A stretch of 64,000 nt of DNA, taken from assembly GCF_900129505.1 (NCBI RefSeq), contig NZ_LT670818.1:4063001-4127000 (forward strand). Direction: 5' to 3'. Positions 51,201-60,389 of the stretch are shown here, piece by piece. Each line of letters starts with the position of its first letter. Position 1 is the first letter of the stretch. The notes beneath the pieces are model-generated. The model was not told the DNA's origin and searched no databases. It was given only the letters and a program-made list of their open reading frames with translations. This stretch comes from Bradyrhizobium erythrophlei (lineage in GTDB: Bacteria; Pseudomonadota; Alphaproteobacteria; Rhizobiales; Xanthobacteraceae). The translations under genes were made by a program, and so were the position numbers.

Positions 51201-52101
51201 GGGGGTCGAAATCCGTTTCGAAGGACTAGCCGCCACGCGGCAGAGCGGCCTGCGGCTGCCCTGGCGACTGTCCTCGCGGCCGGTCATGCCGCTGCTGCTG
51301 GCGGCGCCGCTTCTGCTCTTCATGCTCGTATTCTACGCATTGCCGGTGCTGTCGATGTTGATGCGCAGCGTCAACGATCCCAGCTGGACGCTGTCGCAGT
51401 ATGCGTCCCTGACGGGCGACACAGTGTTCCTGAAAGTCTTCTCGAACACACTTTACGCGTCGTTGACCGTCACCGGGGGGGCCCTGTTGCTGGGCTATCC
51501 TGTCGCTCTCTCGCTGGTGCGTGCGCCGCGCTACGCGCCGGTGATCCTGATCCTGATCCTGCTGCCATTCTGGACCAGCGTGTTGGTCCGCAGCTACGCC
51601 TGGATGGTGCTGCTGGGCCGGCACGGCCTCATCAATGAGGCGCTGCTCGCGGCTGGCATGATCGACCAGCCGTTGCGCATCCTCAATACGCCGCTGGCGA
51701 CCCAGATCGCGATGGTTCACATCCTGCTGCCCTACATGGTTCTCCCGATTGCCAATGCGCTCCGACAGATCGATCCGTCGCTGGCACGCGCGGCGTCCGG
51801 GCTTGGCGCCACGCCGTGGGCGACCTTTCGGCAGATAACGCTGCCGCTCTCCATGCCGGGCGTCGCCGCCGGCGTGCTGCTGGTATTCGTGCTGGCGCTG
51901 GGCTTCTACATCACGCCGGCCATGGTCGGCGGCACGCGCGAGATCACGCTATCGATGCTGATCGCCCAACAGGTCGATCAGCTCAACTGGGCCTATGCAG
52001 CGACCCTTTCGGTCGTGCTGCTGGCAACGGCGCTCGCCATCATCGCGGCTTTCTACCGGCTGCCTGGTGTCGGCCATACGCTCCGAACGAGCGCACGATG
52101 A
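51193..52101 (+). CDS. ABC transporter permease 1 (PotB-like)
   Basis: About 302 residues. First membrane segment MPLLLAAPLLLFMLVFYALP, then SYAWMVLLGRHGLINEALL and the EAA-like loop LARAASGLGATPWATFRQIT. Start is uncertain: TTG 51193 overlaps the ATPase stop; the first ATG (51286) has no ribosome site and would drop 31 residues. Its end overlaps the next gene in an ATGA. Confidence 0.88.
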   Translation: MSEGVEIRFEGLAATRQSGLRLPWRLSSRPVMPLLLAAPLLLFMLVFYALPVLSMLMRSVNDPSWTLSQYASLTGDTVFLKVFSNTLYASLTVTGGALLLGYPVALSLVRAPRYAPVILILILLPFWTSVLVRSYAWMVLLGRHGLINEALLAAGMIDQPLRILNTPLATQIAMVHILLPYMVLPIANALRQIDPSLARAASGLGATPWATFRQITLPLSMPGVAAGVLLVFVLALGFYITPAMVGGTREITLSMLIAQQVDQLNWAYAATLSVVLLATALAIIAAFYRLPGVGHTLRTSAR

Positions 52102-52877
52102 CAGTCGCCCGCGTGCTGCCGGCGACGCTCGTAGGCCTAATCCTCATGTTCCTCGCCTTGCCCATCGTCGTCGTGATGGTGGTCTCGTTTTCTTCGGCGA
52201 CCTACCTGACGTTTCCACCGCCGGCTTTCGGGTTGCGCTGGTACAGGGCCTTTTTCGCCAGCGACGATTGGTTGCGCTCCACCTGGCTCAGCCTCTGGGT
52301 CGCAGGCTCCGTGGTCGTCCTGGCGACGCTGCTCGGCACGCTGGCAGCGCTTGGCATCGCCCGCCTGCCCAAAGCACTCCGCGTTCTGGCCTCTGCGCTG
52401 ATCCTGTCGCCTTTGATCGTGCCGGTGATCGTCGTAGCCATCGGCATCTACTACGCCTTCGCCCGTTACGGCCTGGTCGGCACGCCGGCCGGCCTGATCC
52501 TCGCCCATACCTGTCTTGCGGTGCCCTTCGTTGTCACCAGCGTGAACGCCAGCCTGGCGGGCATTGACCCCCGCCTGGAGCAGGCGGCGCTTAGCCTCGG
52601 CGCCACACCCACCGGCACTTTTTTCCAGATCACGCTGCCACTGATCCGCCCTGGCGTTCTGGTCGGCGCCCTGTTCGCCTTCATCACATCGTTCGATGAG
52701 CTGATCATTGCGCTATTCATATCCGGCTCGGGCGCGGTCACGCTGCCGCGCCGCATGTGGGACGATTTGCTCTATCAGATCGAGCCGACCATCGCGGCGG
52801 TCTCAACCCTGACCATCGTGCTGACGGTTGTGTTGATGGGCTGCGCCCACCTCCTGCGAGAGCGAGCGCCCACCTGA
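52098..52877 (+). CDS. ABC transporter permease 2 (PotC-like)
   Basis: A 259-residue membrane protein: LVGLILMFLALPIVVVMVVS, then YLTFPPPAFGLRWYRAFFAS; EAA-like loop LEQAALSLGATPTGTFFQIT; ending SFDELIIALFISGSGAVTLP. The same motif set as the 44439 permease. Last gene of the second importer. Confidence 0.92.
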   Translation: MTVARVLPATLVGLILMFLALPIVVVMVVSFSSATYLTFPPPAFGLRWYRAFFASDDWLRSTWLSLWVAGSVVVLATLLGTLAALGIARLPKALRVLASALILSPLIVPVIVVAIGIYYAFARYGLVGTPAGLILAHTCLAVPFVVTSVNASLAGIDPRLEQAALSLGATPTGTFFQITLPLIRPGVLVGALFAFITSFDELIIALFISGSGAVTLPRRMWDDLLYQIEPTIAAVSTLTIVLTVVLMGCAHLLRERAPT

Positions 52878-53123
52878 CCCTGGCCGAGCCGAGACGCCGC
52901 GGTTATAGTTGACGGTACGGGAATTTCCTTGGACGCCAAGTCGTTCAATTTCTGTATGGGCGATCGTCATAAGGGGCCTTGCCAATTAATGAAGCCATTT
53001 TTGGCTAACGACTGCCTAGCCTCTTGATTTTGTTGCTTTCCCTGGCTTCCCTAGGAAGTCCCATCTTGATCCGACGACGCCTTCAGAAACCGTCGAATCA
53101 CCTCAAATGATTACCATCAGCGA

Positions 53124-53171
53124 GTGTCGGTATCGGTGGTTGCGCCTCCCCGCAACCACCGATACCGACGC
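53124..53171. repeat. Nearly perfect 21-base inverted repeat
   Basis: The arm at 53124-53144 (GTCGGTATCGGTGGTTGCG within it) and the arm at 53151-53171 (CGCAACCACCGATACCGAC within it) match at 20 of 21 positions around a 6-base loop CCTCCC. It lies 247 bases after the ABC operon. Confidence 0.85.
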
Positions 53172-53206
53172 TCCCCCTTGTGAAAGCCGCGGGAGCGTTC
53201 TTCTTT
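53168..53206 (+). terminator. Terminator overlapping the inverted repeat
   Basis: ACGCTCCC (53168-53175) pairs with GGGAGCGT (53191-53198), then TCTTCTTTG. Its 5' arm shares four bases with the 3' arm of the preceding inverted repeat, so full pairing of both is mutually limiting. Confidence 0.6.
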
Positions 53207-53248
53207 GTAACCATCCCAATCGCTTGTCTCGAAGCCTCGTTGGACCCC

Positions 53249-53268
53249 TTTCTGGCGCAAAGCGGACC
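53249..53268. repeat. Intergenic palindromic repeat, copy 2
   Basis: CTTTCTGGCGCAAAGCGGAC, sharing TCTGGCGCAAAGCGG with the copy at 5653. Confidence 0.55.
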
Positions 53269-53330
53269 TACGCCTCCGCTGTCAAAGGCCGTTGTCGGCT
53301 GTTGCGCTGGCTCTCGCGCAAGGAGTGCAG

Positions 53331-54614
53331 CTACGCCTCGTTCAAAGCTTGCGCGATGTCCGCGATCAGATCAGACGGGTGTTCGATGCCGATCGACAGC
53401 CGGATCGTGGAGTCGAGGACGCCTATTTTATGGCGTATGTCAGCCGGAACGCCGGAGTGGGTCATGCTTGCGGGCAGGCTGGCAAGCGATTCGGTGCCGC
53501 CCAGGCTCACCGCCAGCTTGAAGATTTGCAGCGCGTTCAAGAATTTGAATGCGGCAGCTTGGCCGCCGACAATGTCGAAGGAGAACGTGGAGCCAGCGCC
53601 GGTGCATTGCCTCGCGAACAGACGGCCGGCGGGGGAGGCCTCTTCGTGGTGAGCAAGGTAGTGGACTTTCGCGACCTTGGCGTGGTCGCGCAGGTAATCC
53701 GCCACAAGCCGCGCGTTTCTGTCAGCCTTTTCCATGCGGATGCTCAGTGTTTCGAGCGACCGGCTGATCATCCAGCAGGAATGGGGGTCCAGTTGGGTGC
53801 CGATGGCGCCTCGCAACGCCTTGATGTCTTTCATGAGGGCTCTCGAGCCGAGCGCGGCGCCCGCGATTAGGTCGGAATGACCGCCGATATATTTGGTTAG
53901 CGAGTACAACGAAAGATCCGCGCCGTGTTCGATCGGCCGCTGAAACACTGGCCCCAGTAGTGTATTGTCGCAGGCGACGATCGGCGTGTGCCCCTGAGCC
54001 TGGCCGATCATCTCGGCAACGCGGCGGACCATCGCGATATCGACAAGGCCGTTGGTGGGATTTGCCGGGGTTTCGATGAAAATCATCGCTACCCGGCCTT
54101 TGAGCAGGGCATCTTCCGCCGCCGTCCTGACCGCGGCTTCGTCGATGCCGTCGGCAAAGCCGACCGCTCCGATGGAGAGGCCTGCAAGCGTCTTCGCAAG
54201 CAGAGTTTCCGTCCCGCCATAGAGCGGTTGAGAGTGCAGAATAACGTCGCCAGGGCGGGCGAACGTGAGAATCGTGGTCGCAATCGCCGCCATGCCGGAC
54301 GAGAACAGCGCGCATTTCTCGGTGCGCTCGTAGACCGAGAGCCTGTCTTCGACGATCTCGCTGTTGGGATGATTGAACCGCGAATAAACCAGGCCCGCAC
54401 CCATCCCCTCGGGAGGCTCGCGCCGACCCGAGACGAAATCGAAGAAGTCCTGTCCGTCTTCGGCGGTCCTGAAGACGAAGGTCGAGGTCAGAAAGACCGG
54501 TGGTTTGACGGCTCCTTCCGACAGTTGTGGATCGTAGCCGTAGTTCAGCATGAGCGTTTCGGGATGCAGCATGTGGTTGCCGATGTGGGTCTTCGACGGA
54601 AATGGCTTCACCAT
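53331..54614 (-). CDS. PLP-dependent trans-sulfuration-type enzyme (cystathionine/methionine gamma-lyase family)
   Basis: A 427-residue Cys/Met metabolism PLP enzyme. Tyr77 in [28 protein letters not shown], Asp216 in [12 protein letters not shown], and the PLP lysine Lys241 in [13 protein letters not shown] are in place; the [12 protein letters not shown] segment near the C-terminus is diagnostic. Members catalyse gamma- or beta-elimination or replacement of methionine, homocysteine or cystathionine. Phe-rich N-terminus and length fit a methionine-gamma-lyase-like subgroup. ATG 54614 with AGGCAGG upstream. Confidence 0.9.
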   Translation of the reverse strand: MVKPFPSKTHIGNHMLHPETLMLNYGYDPQLSEGAVKPPVFLTSTFVFRTAEDGQDFFDFVSGRREPPEGMGAGLVYSRFNHPNSEIVEDRLSVYERTEKCALFSSGMAAIATTILTFARPGDVILHSQPLYGGTETLLAKTLAGLSIGAVGFADGIDEAAVRTAAEDALLKGRVAMIFIETPANPTNGLVDIAMVRRVAEMIGQAQGHTPIVACDNTLLGPVFQRPIEHGADLSLYSLTKYIGGHSDLIAGAALGSRALMKDIKALRGAIGTQLDPHSCWMISRSLETLSIRMEKADRNARLVADYLRDHAKVAKVHYLAHHEEASPAGRLFARQCTGAGSTFSFDIVGGQAAAFKFLNALQIFKLAVSLGGTESLASLPASMTHSGVPADIRHKIGVLDSTIRLSIGIEHPSDLIADIAQALNEA

Positions 54615-54799
54615 GGCCTGCCTCGCTGTCAAGACGATGCGGTCAGGAGCGGCGGATGCGACGGCACCCAACGGCTCCGGTCAACGTTGCCGGGATCAGC
54701 GTAGCAACATCCGGGACTGATTTCACCGCGCTTAACGCGATTTCGCAGCGCTTATCCGGGCTCTCTGTTAGGAAAGATCACATTCGAGCGCGTCGCGAA

Positions 54800-55558
54800 C
54801 TAGTTGCCGCGCATTTTTTGATCAGCCCAATTCTTGAGATCGCCGACTGTCAGGACCTTTAGGAATGGATTGGCCCGGATAAGTTTGTCGCGGGTGGTCC
54901 GACCACTGACGTCAGCGGAGGCCATGAGGGAGGCAGCGTCGGCACTCTCTGCACCGGAAAGCAGAGCCACGGCGCCTGCCGGTCCGGCGAAATAGGTCAG
55001 GTACAGAGAACCTGGCGTGACAGGCAGGCCGCGCTTATTCAACATAGCGGCATATTGCTCGAGCACTCGCGTAATGATTTCTCGAGCAAGCTCTGGATCC
55101 CGCCTTAGCTCTAAAACTTCCTTGTCGCTGCGGCCTCGGATTAGATCGCGTCGATGCTTTCGGATGGCTTCGTGCCAGGTATCTTCAAGGAATTGACCGG
55201 TCCCTGCGGCACTTGACCGTTTGTTCTTTGTATTACGGTCACCATTCGATTCGATCGCGATGATGCGCTCTACTAGGGCCTTTACGCCACTTTTTTCGAT
55301 TGGCTCCCGATTTAAGTAAGTGCCCCGAAATAGATAGAAACTTGACATGAAAACCAGCGCAATTGCCATTGCCAAGACGAGGGTTAAAATTTCGGCGGAA
55401 AGCCATTCTCGCGATGCTGTAGCGGACCCACGCTCGTCCGGGCGAGGCGGCCTGATTTCGTCAGCGTCCCCTATATGCTTTGCGTTATGCACGAGGTGCG
55501 GCGGGCTGGCGCCTGCCATCTCGACGTCCAACTGGAATTGCGCGGCTAGGTTTTGCAT
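54800..55558 (-). CDS. Membrane-anchored lytic-transglycosylase-like protein
   Basis: A 252-residue protein. A cytoplasmic N-terminus (about 50 residues) precedes one membrane segment (ILTLVLAMAIALVFMSSFYL). The external part has VERIIAIESNGDRNTKNKRS, then SSAAGTGQFLEDTWHEAIRK, matching the SLT-like core ES...GxxQF with catalytic-type Glu in AIESNG, and later LYLTYFAGPAGAVALL. It may cleave peptidoglycan. Its start overlaps the end of the 55546 gene by 13 bases, so the two are coupled. Confidence 0.75.
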   Translation of the reverse strand: MQNLAAQFQLDVEMAGASPPHLVHNAKHIGDADEIRPPRPDERGSATASREWLSAEILTLVLAMAIALVFMSSFYLFRGTYLNREPIEKSGVKALVERIIAIESNGDRNTKNKRSSAAGTGQFLEDTWHEAIRKHRRDLIRGRSDKEVLELRRDPELAREIITRVLEQYAAMLNKRGLPVTPGSLYLTYFAGPAGAVALLSGAESADAASLMASADVSGRTTRDKLIRANPFLKVLTVGDLKNWADQKMRGN

Positions 55559-56016
55559 CCGGGCGACAGGTTCAATGCCTCGAGCAAGCCAGCAAAGGCA
55601 TTTGGCCGACAGGGCTTGATCTTGATCTCGGCACTCGCCTTTGGCCGATCCGTCTTCGCAGCTTTCTTCGACTCTTGGTGCTTCGGCCTAGGCTTCGGCT
55701 CTACGACAACGACCTTTTTCTCATTTGCGCCGAGCTTGTGCTGATTAGTTATATTTGGAACCCGTTGTGGAACGATGGTTGTCATGTCCGGTTTAGCAAA
55801 TGGTCCGAAGGATGACGGCTGAGCCAGTGCGTCATATTGCAGAAATGGAATTTCGAGCCGATCGGTTTTCGTTAAGGTACCGCGAGAATCGCTCATGCCA
55901 ACTGTTGTTGATTGTGCGAGCGGCTCACCAGCAGCTTTTGTAGTGCGCGGCGCTGTCTCGAGCTCCATGATAGCAAGTGTGCTGACGCCAACAAGGATGA
56001 GAGCCGCTCTCATCAT
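55546..56016 (-). CDS. Exported small protein (NAFAGLLEALNLSPGC C-terminus)
   Basis: A 156-residue protein with a signal or anchor MMRAALILVGVSTLAIMELE, a polar middle rich in Lys/Pro (VVVVEPKPRPKHQESKKAAK) and a conserved-looking tail CRPNAFAGLLEALNLSPGC with two cysteines. I recall this tail in a bradyrhizobial family of unknown role. GGGAAGAG lies before ATG 56016. It overlaps the following lytic-transglycosylase-like gene, suggesting a joint envelope function. Confidence 0.7.
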   Translation of the reverse strand: MMRAALILVGVSTLAIMELETAPRTTKAAGEPLAQSTTVGMSDSRGTLTKTDRLEIPFLQYDALAQPSSFGPFAKPDMTTIVPQRVPNITNQHKLGANEKKVVVVEPKPRPKHQESKKAAKTDRPKASAEIKIKPCRPNAFAGLLEALNLSPGCKT

Positions 56017-56428
56017 GATCGTTCTCTTCCCGAACGAAGATCTTTGACCAGAGTTAGCCAAGTATATTCTCGCTAACATCGGAAATATTTGCGCGACCGA
56101 ATAAGGCGGCTTAGCGGCAGAACTGAACTGGCCGCGGCGGCAGCGAGATAAGAATAGCAATAGGGTTAATAGCGACACCCGCAAGCAGACTACTGACGTG
56201 GGTTGCCGTTTGAACGCTTCCTTTGCTGCCGTCCTGCATACTTCAAGCGACTTGCTGGACGGCACACCTACGCCTCTACTGTCGTGTGGCGCCGGTAATG
56301 CGACTCCGGCCCATGCAGTTGCAGCAGCTCATAACGCGGTCATCCGCGTAAAGCTGCAAAACTGGCACTTTTCGGACATGCCGCGAATTCCGGAAAGCGG
56401 AAGTTCGATTTCGAGGCTGCCAAGGGCA

Positions 56429-56450
56429 GCTTATGGCACAAAGCGGCCGT
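56429..56450. repeat. Intergenic palindromic repeat, copy 3
   Basis: GCTTATGGCACAAAGCGGCC (core); arms GCTT and AAGC(GG) as in the other copies. Confidence 0.5.
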
Positions 56451-56584
56451 TCCTTAGTACGCCGCTGTCACCTATGGGCTAACTTGGAAGAACAAGAAGC
56501 AGCAGGTCTTTCCTCGCAGGGCATCCTTGAACTGGCCGACCTGCGGAAGCCCACCGCGAGAATGGCCGTTCAATACCGCCGCCC

Positions 56585-56695
56585 TCAGCTCCTCAAGAAG
56601 TCGTTGGCTGCGATCAGCCCCTTCAGCATCTTCCGAGCGTCGCCGCCGCAGGCGGAGATGGCCTGGCCGGCGGCCACGTCCAGGTCGACGGAAGA
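56585..56695 (-). pseudogene. Remnant of a small rhizobial protein
   Basis: After an in-frame TAA at 56696-56698 the minus frame reads SSVDLDVAAGQAISACGGDA, then RKMLKGLIAANDFLRS and TGA. The ACGGDxRxxLKxLIxANxFL pattern resembles a family of small rhizobial helical proteins. There is no start codon. Confidence 0.4.
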
Positions 56696-57206
56696 TTACG
56701 CAGAGGCTTGGGGCGCAGCGGGCGCACGAGATGGGCCAATGGCTGGTAGCCAGGACCGTAGGTTCCCACGCGCTGGAATGAAAAACAGCCTTTGCATCAA
56801 GGGATTGACTGACACTCTCTCCGCCAGATCATATTGAAATATAAAGTAAATCTTTGTTTTTCGATGGTTGATCCCCGGATTGCTTCTGGGCGGGACAGGG
56901 TTTTGGAGAGCCAGTGTGATCCGTCCTGAAATTCGGTCGAGAGCCCAGCTTAACTGCGCTTTGCCTTTGTTTCTGCACCCTTCACACCAACGCGATACCG
57001 CGCACAGACCCATTGGTGCAGGTCGACTACGTGCGCGTCGTAGATTTGGATATTGGGGCGAGCAAATCGGACATCTGCGCGATCAGAGTGGTCATCATTT
57101 CGGAGCGCGCCGGCAGAACTCGAGCCTGCAACCGCGCGTTGGTATAGAAACAGCTATGGAAAACGTCGAGTCTACCGGTCGTCCGGCGGTTGATCGCTAA
57201 AGAACA

Positions 57207-57240
57207 ACACCGAGGTCGGGGGTTCGACTCCTTCCACGCT
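57207..57240 (+). other. tRNA 3'-end-like T-arm piece
   Basis: GGTCGGGGGTTCGACTCCTT then CCACGCTA resembles the variable/T-arm and acceptor 3' strand of a tRNA (GGGGG pairing with CCTTC with two G-U pairs). No matching D-arm or 5' acceptor is found upstream, so it is not a complete tRNA. It could be an attachment-site scar. Confidence 0.3.
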
Positions 57241-57331
57241 ACGCGGCGCTACGATTTGCTACGCCAAATTACGATTTCTGCGCTTGATGACGACGTCCGG
57301 GGGCGTTCACGCGGGAAACAGTCGACCCGGC

Positions 57332-57352
57332 GCTTATGGTGCGAAGCGGACG
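57332..57352. repeat. Intergenic palindromic repeat, copy 4
   Basis: GCTTATGGTGCGAAGCGGAC, same core as copies at 5653, 53249 and 56429. Confidence 0.5.
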
Positions 57353-57701
57353 TTGGCTGAAGCTCTAACGTCAGTGAAGTACAACAAGAGACCTGCACCC
57401 AGCGATTGATCGAATCGCCGCCAAGCCGACGCTGCTCGAAGCTGCGGGAATGATGACGAAGTCGCCTGGCTTTCACTTGAGTGTCGAAAATGAGTGCGCC
57501 GTAGGCAGCGCGCGCCGGTCATCAGGCCCGCCTTGTGGTCGACAAGCACAAGCACGGCGTTCGCTGACGCCAGCGGCTCGTATAGCTCGTTGGGCTGGTC
57601 GTCACAATGTTTCCTATCGTCAAGACGGGCTTCGAAATCGGCGTCTTCGGCTGTCGCGATCGGGTAACGAAGCGCCTGTCCCGCGTCTCCTTCTGACTCC
57701 T

Positions 57702-58679
57702 TTAGTCGAGACTGCGACGATAGTGGGTTGGAGTGTGGCCGGTCAGTCGATGGAATGCGGCGGTGAATGTACTGGTCTCGCTGAAGCCGACATTGAGCGC
57801 AATCGCGGTGACGGACAGCTCACGATTCGCCAGTAGCTGCTTGGCACGCTCGATCCGGCGATTGGCGTGATATCTGTGCGGCGGCATGCCGAAGGAACGC
57901 TTGAACGATCGGGAGAAATGGAACGGACTTAACCGTGCCAGTTCGGCGAGGGTCACGAGCGGGATGTCGTCGGCGACATGTTCGTCAATATAGGCGGCCA
58001 CCTGCTTTTGCTGCCAACACGCCAGACCGCCACGGCTGACCGGCGCGTTAGGCGCCGCGTCACCGTTGATGCGAACCAGTTCGTGCGTCAGCAGGACACC
58101 GAGCGCCTCGGCGTATCGCCGGTGTATCGAGTTCGGGTTCTCGACCAGCGATTTGAGCTTGAGCGCGATCTCCCACAGGTCACGATCGTAAAAGAACAGG
58201 CGTGGCTTGAACTCGACCTCGGCAAACCGCAGCGCGGGATCGGCGAGAGGCCCGCGCGGATCAATGTAGATGTAGGTTGTACGCGTCAGCGCGCGCGGTC
58301 TCTGCGATCCGTGAAAATCATGGCCAGCAGGAACGAAAGTCAGCTTCCGCGTGAAATCGCGCAAGGTCGACCGAGGCAGGCCCTCGACAAAAGTCTCACC
58401 GTCGTAGCGCTCAGCAAGCTCTGCCGCAATGAGCAGATGGCAGGGAGCCCGGAATCCATATTCAAAGGGCCTGTGTCGCACGGCCTGGACCGTTTCCACG
58501 TGCACGCCCCGCAATGCCGCGGAGTGGCGACGAAAAATCTCAGGTGGCGAGAAGTCAACACTCGATCGAGCTTCAACATCCGACTGCAACGGAGCCGCCG
58601 CGTGAAATTCGGGGATCGGAGATACCGGAGGCGAAAGGGAAGCGCTTTGACTCAAAGTCACTTGGGCGCGATTGGCCAT
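57702..58679 (-). CDS. AraC family transcriptional regulator
   Basis: A 325-residue regulator. The C-terminal double HTH is clear: VTLAELARLSPFHFSRSFKR, FGMPPHRYHANRRIERAKQL and VTAIALNVGFSETSTFTAAF, ending HRLTGHTPTHYRR. The N-terminal 220 residues would bind a ligand; they contain FVPAGHDFHGSQRPRA. It lies on the opposite strand to formaldehyde dehydrogenase (59089), 409 bases away, and could regulate it. Confidence 0.9.
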   Translation of the reverse strand: MANRAQVTLSQSASLSPPVSPIPEFHAAAPLQSDVEARSSVDFSPPEIFRRHSAALRGVHVETVQAVRHRPFEYGFRAPCHLLIAAELAERYDGETFVEGLPRSTLRDFTRKLTFVPAGHDFHGSQRPRALTRTTYIYIDPRGPLADPALRFAEVEFKPRLFFYDRDLWEIALKLKSLVENPNSIHRRYAEALGVLLTHELVRINGDAAPNAPVSRGGLACWQQKQVAAYIDEHVADDIPLVTLAELARLSPFHFSRSFKRSFGMPPHRYHANRRIERAKQLLANRELSVTAIALNVGFSETSTFTAAFHRLTGHTPTHYRRSLD

Positions 58680-59088
58680 TGTTCGATCTCACTCGTTGCT
58701 GCTCGATCTCACCCGCTGCCCGCCTTGCGGCCGCTGCATGCGAGATAGCGCGACCGCACAATCCATCAAGACGCGTGCTACCGCTCTCACGGCGAGTTGA
58801 AATTCGAGCGTCACGAAGATTTGACCTCGCATGGACATCTCCATCGACGGGTGTAAGCGCTCACAGCATCATCGCCGCGTACCCATGGCCTGAGGGAATT
58901 TGCGCAAGGCCGGCCCAACGGCAGCAAGACGGCCAAAGTCATCGTCGAGGTCTGTCCATAGTTCTAGAAGGCTGAACCATGTGAGCACGGGCGTCGCGCC
59001 TACTGCCGCCGACCATTGGCAGGAACCCGGCGCATCGAATCGAACCACACAGCCAGACCAAACACAGCCAGACCCAAGGAGATTGCAG
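58680..59088. other. Divergent regulatory gap
   Basis: About 410 bases between the AraC-type gene and formaldehyde dehydrogenase. The 5' part of the dehydrogenase frame is open from 58900 but shows no family pattern before 59089. A tandem ACACAGCCAGACC occurs near 59046 and 59062. No exact EcfG motif. Confidence 0.4.
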
Positions 59089-60297
59089 ATGGCTTCCAAT
59101 TCCAACCGAGGTGTTGTCTATCTCAAGCCCGGCAGCGTCGAAGTTCAGAAGATCGATTTTCCGAGCTTCCGCAATCCGGCCGGAAAAACCATCGATCACG
59201 GAGTCATTCTCAGGGTCGTGACGACCAATATCTGCGGCTCCGATCAACACATGGTCCGGGGCCGCACGACGGCTCCAGCCGGCATGGTGCTTGGCCATGA
59301 GATCACCGGCGAGGTGATCGAGAAAGGCCGTGACGTCGAGTATCTGGAGATCGGCGATCTCGTATCGGTACCTTTCAACGTCGCATGCGGCCGCTGCCGC
59401 ACCTGTCGGGAGGGCGACACCGGCGTCTGCCTTCACGTCAACTCCGATCGCGCCGGAGGCGCTTATGGATATGTCGATATGGGCGGATGGATCGGCGGGC
59501 AGGCCGACTATGTGATGGTGCCTTATGCCGACTTCAGCTTGCTGAAGTTTCCGGACAAGGCACGAGCGATGGAAAAGATCCGTGATCTGACCTGCCTTTC
59601 CGATATTCTGCCGACCGGATTCCACGGTGCCGTCACAGCCAAGGTCGGCGTCGGATCGACGGTTTACGTCGCCGGCGCAGGGCCGGTGGGTCTCGCAGCC
59701 GCGGCGTCGGCGCGCATCCTTGGCGCAGCGGCCGTGCTGATCGGCGACATGAACAAGGAGCGGCTCGCCCACGCCAGGAAGGTCGGCTTCGAGCCGATCG
59801 ACCTTACGAGGCACGATCGCCTCGGCGAACTCGTCGCCGACGTCCTCGGAACCCCGGAAGTCGACTGCGCAATCGACTGCGTCGGCTTCGAAGCAAAGGC
59901 ACAGGGAGCCGATGGCAAGGCGGTCGAGGCGCCTGCCGTCGTTCTGAACAGCCTGATGGAAATCACGCGGGCGGCCGGCGCGATCGGCATTCCCGGCCTG
60001 TATGTAACCGACGATCCCGGCGCAAAGGAACGGGCAGCGAAAAATGGCAACCTCAGCCTGCGTCTTGGTCTCGGCTGGGCAAAGTCCCACACCTTCCACA
60101 CTGGCCAAACGCCGGTCTTGAAATACAACCGTCAGCTTATGCAGGCGATCCTCTGGGACAAACTGCCCATCGCCAAGATCGTCAATGTCAAGGTCATCAA
60201 TCTTGAGCAGGCGCCGGAAGGCTACAAGGACTTCGATGCCGGCGTCGCGAGCAAGTTCGTCATCGATCCGCACGGGGAGCTGTCCAAGGCGGCGTAA
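59089..60297 (+). CDS. fdhA: Glutathione-independent formaldehyde dehydrogenase (zinc ADH family)
   Basis: A 402-residue NAD-dependent zinc enzyme that oxidises formaldehyde to formate without glutathione. Catalytic zinc ligands Cys49 (NICGSD) and His70 (LGHE), structural cysteines 100, 103, 106 and 114 (ACGRCRTCREGDTGVC), and the cofactor motif VYVAGAGPVGLAAAASA are intact. The GIPGLYVTDDPGAKE and LGLGWAKSHTFHTGQTPVLK segments are specific to the FdhA group. AGGAG lies 8 bases before ATG 59089. Ends before a large hairpin. Confidence 0.93.
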   Translation: MASNSNRGVVYLKPGSVEVQKIDFPSFRNPAGKTIDHGVILRVVTTNICGSDQHMVRGRTTAPAGMVLGHEITGEVIEKGRDVEYLEIGDLVSVPFNVACGRCRTCREGDTGVCLHVNSDRAGGAYGYVDMGGWIGGQADYVMVPYADFSLLKFPDKARAMEKIRDLTCLSDILPTGFHGAVTAKVGVGSTVYVAGAGPVGLAAAASARILGAAAVLIGDMNKERLAHARKVGFEPIDLTRHDRLGELVADVLGTPEVDCAIDCVGFEAKAQGADGKAVEAPAVVLNSLMEITRAAGAIGIPGLYVTDDPGAKERAAKNGNLSLRLGLGWAKSHTFHTGQTPVLKYNRQLMQAILWDKLPIAKIVNVKVINLEQAPEGYKDFDAGVASKFVIDPHGELSKAA

Positions 60298-60330
60298 GAA
60301 TCGAGATGGTGACTGCGCAGCTCTCCGATC

Positions 60331-60369
60331 GGAAATGGCGCCACTGCCCTCGGCAGCGGCGCCATTTCC
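60331..60369. terminator. Large hairpin between convergent genes
   Basis: GGAAATGGCGCC (60331-60342) pairs perfectly with GGCGCCATTTCC (60358-60369), and CTGCC/GGCAG extends it inside. Outer CTCTCCG (60321-60327) and CGGAGAG (60382-60388) can also pair. There is no U tract on either strand. Confidence 0.6.
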
Positions 60370-60389
60370 ATCTGACCGTCGCGGAGAGT

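Larger units (their letters stand above)
56017..57701. other. 1.7-kb decayed, repeat-bearing gap
   Basis: No intact gene. Contents: two copies of the palindromic repeat (56429-56450 and 57332-57352), a protein remnant on the minus strand at 56585-56695, and a tRNA 3'-end-like piece at 57207-57240. It looks like an old insertion or rearrangement site. Confidence 0.5.

Noticed and set aside
57207..57240. Complete tRNA gene
   Set aside because: Only a T-arm and 3' acceptor-like strand are present; no D-arm, anticodon arm or 5' acceptor strand.
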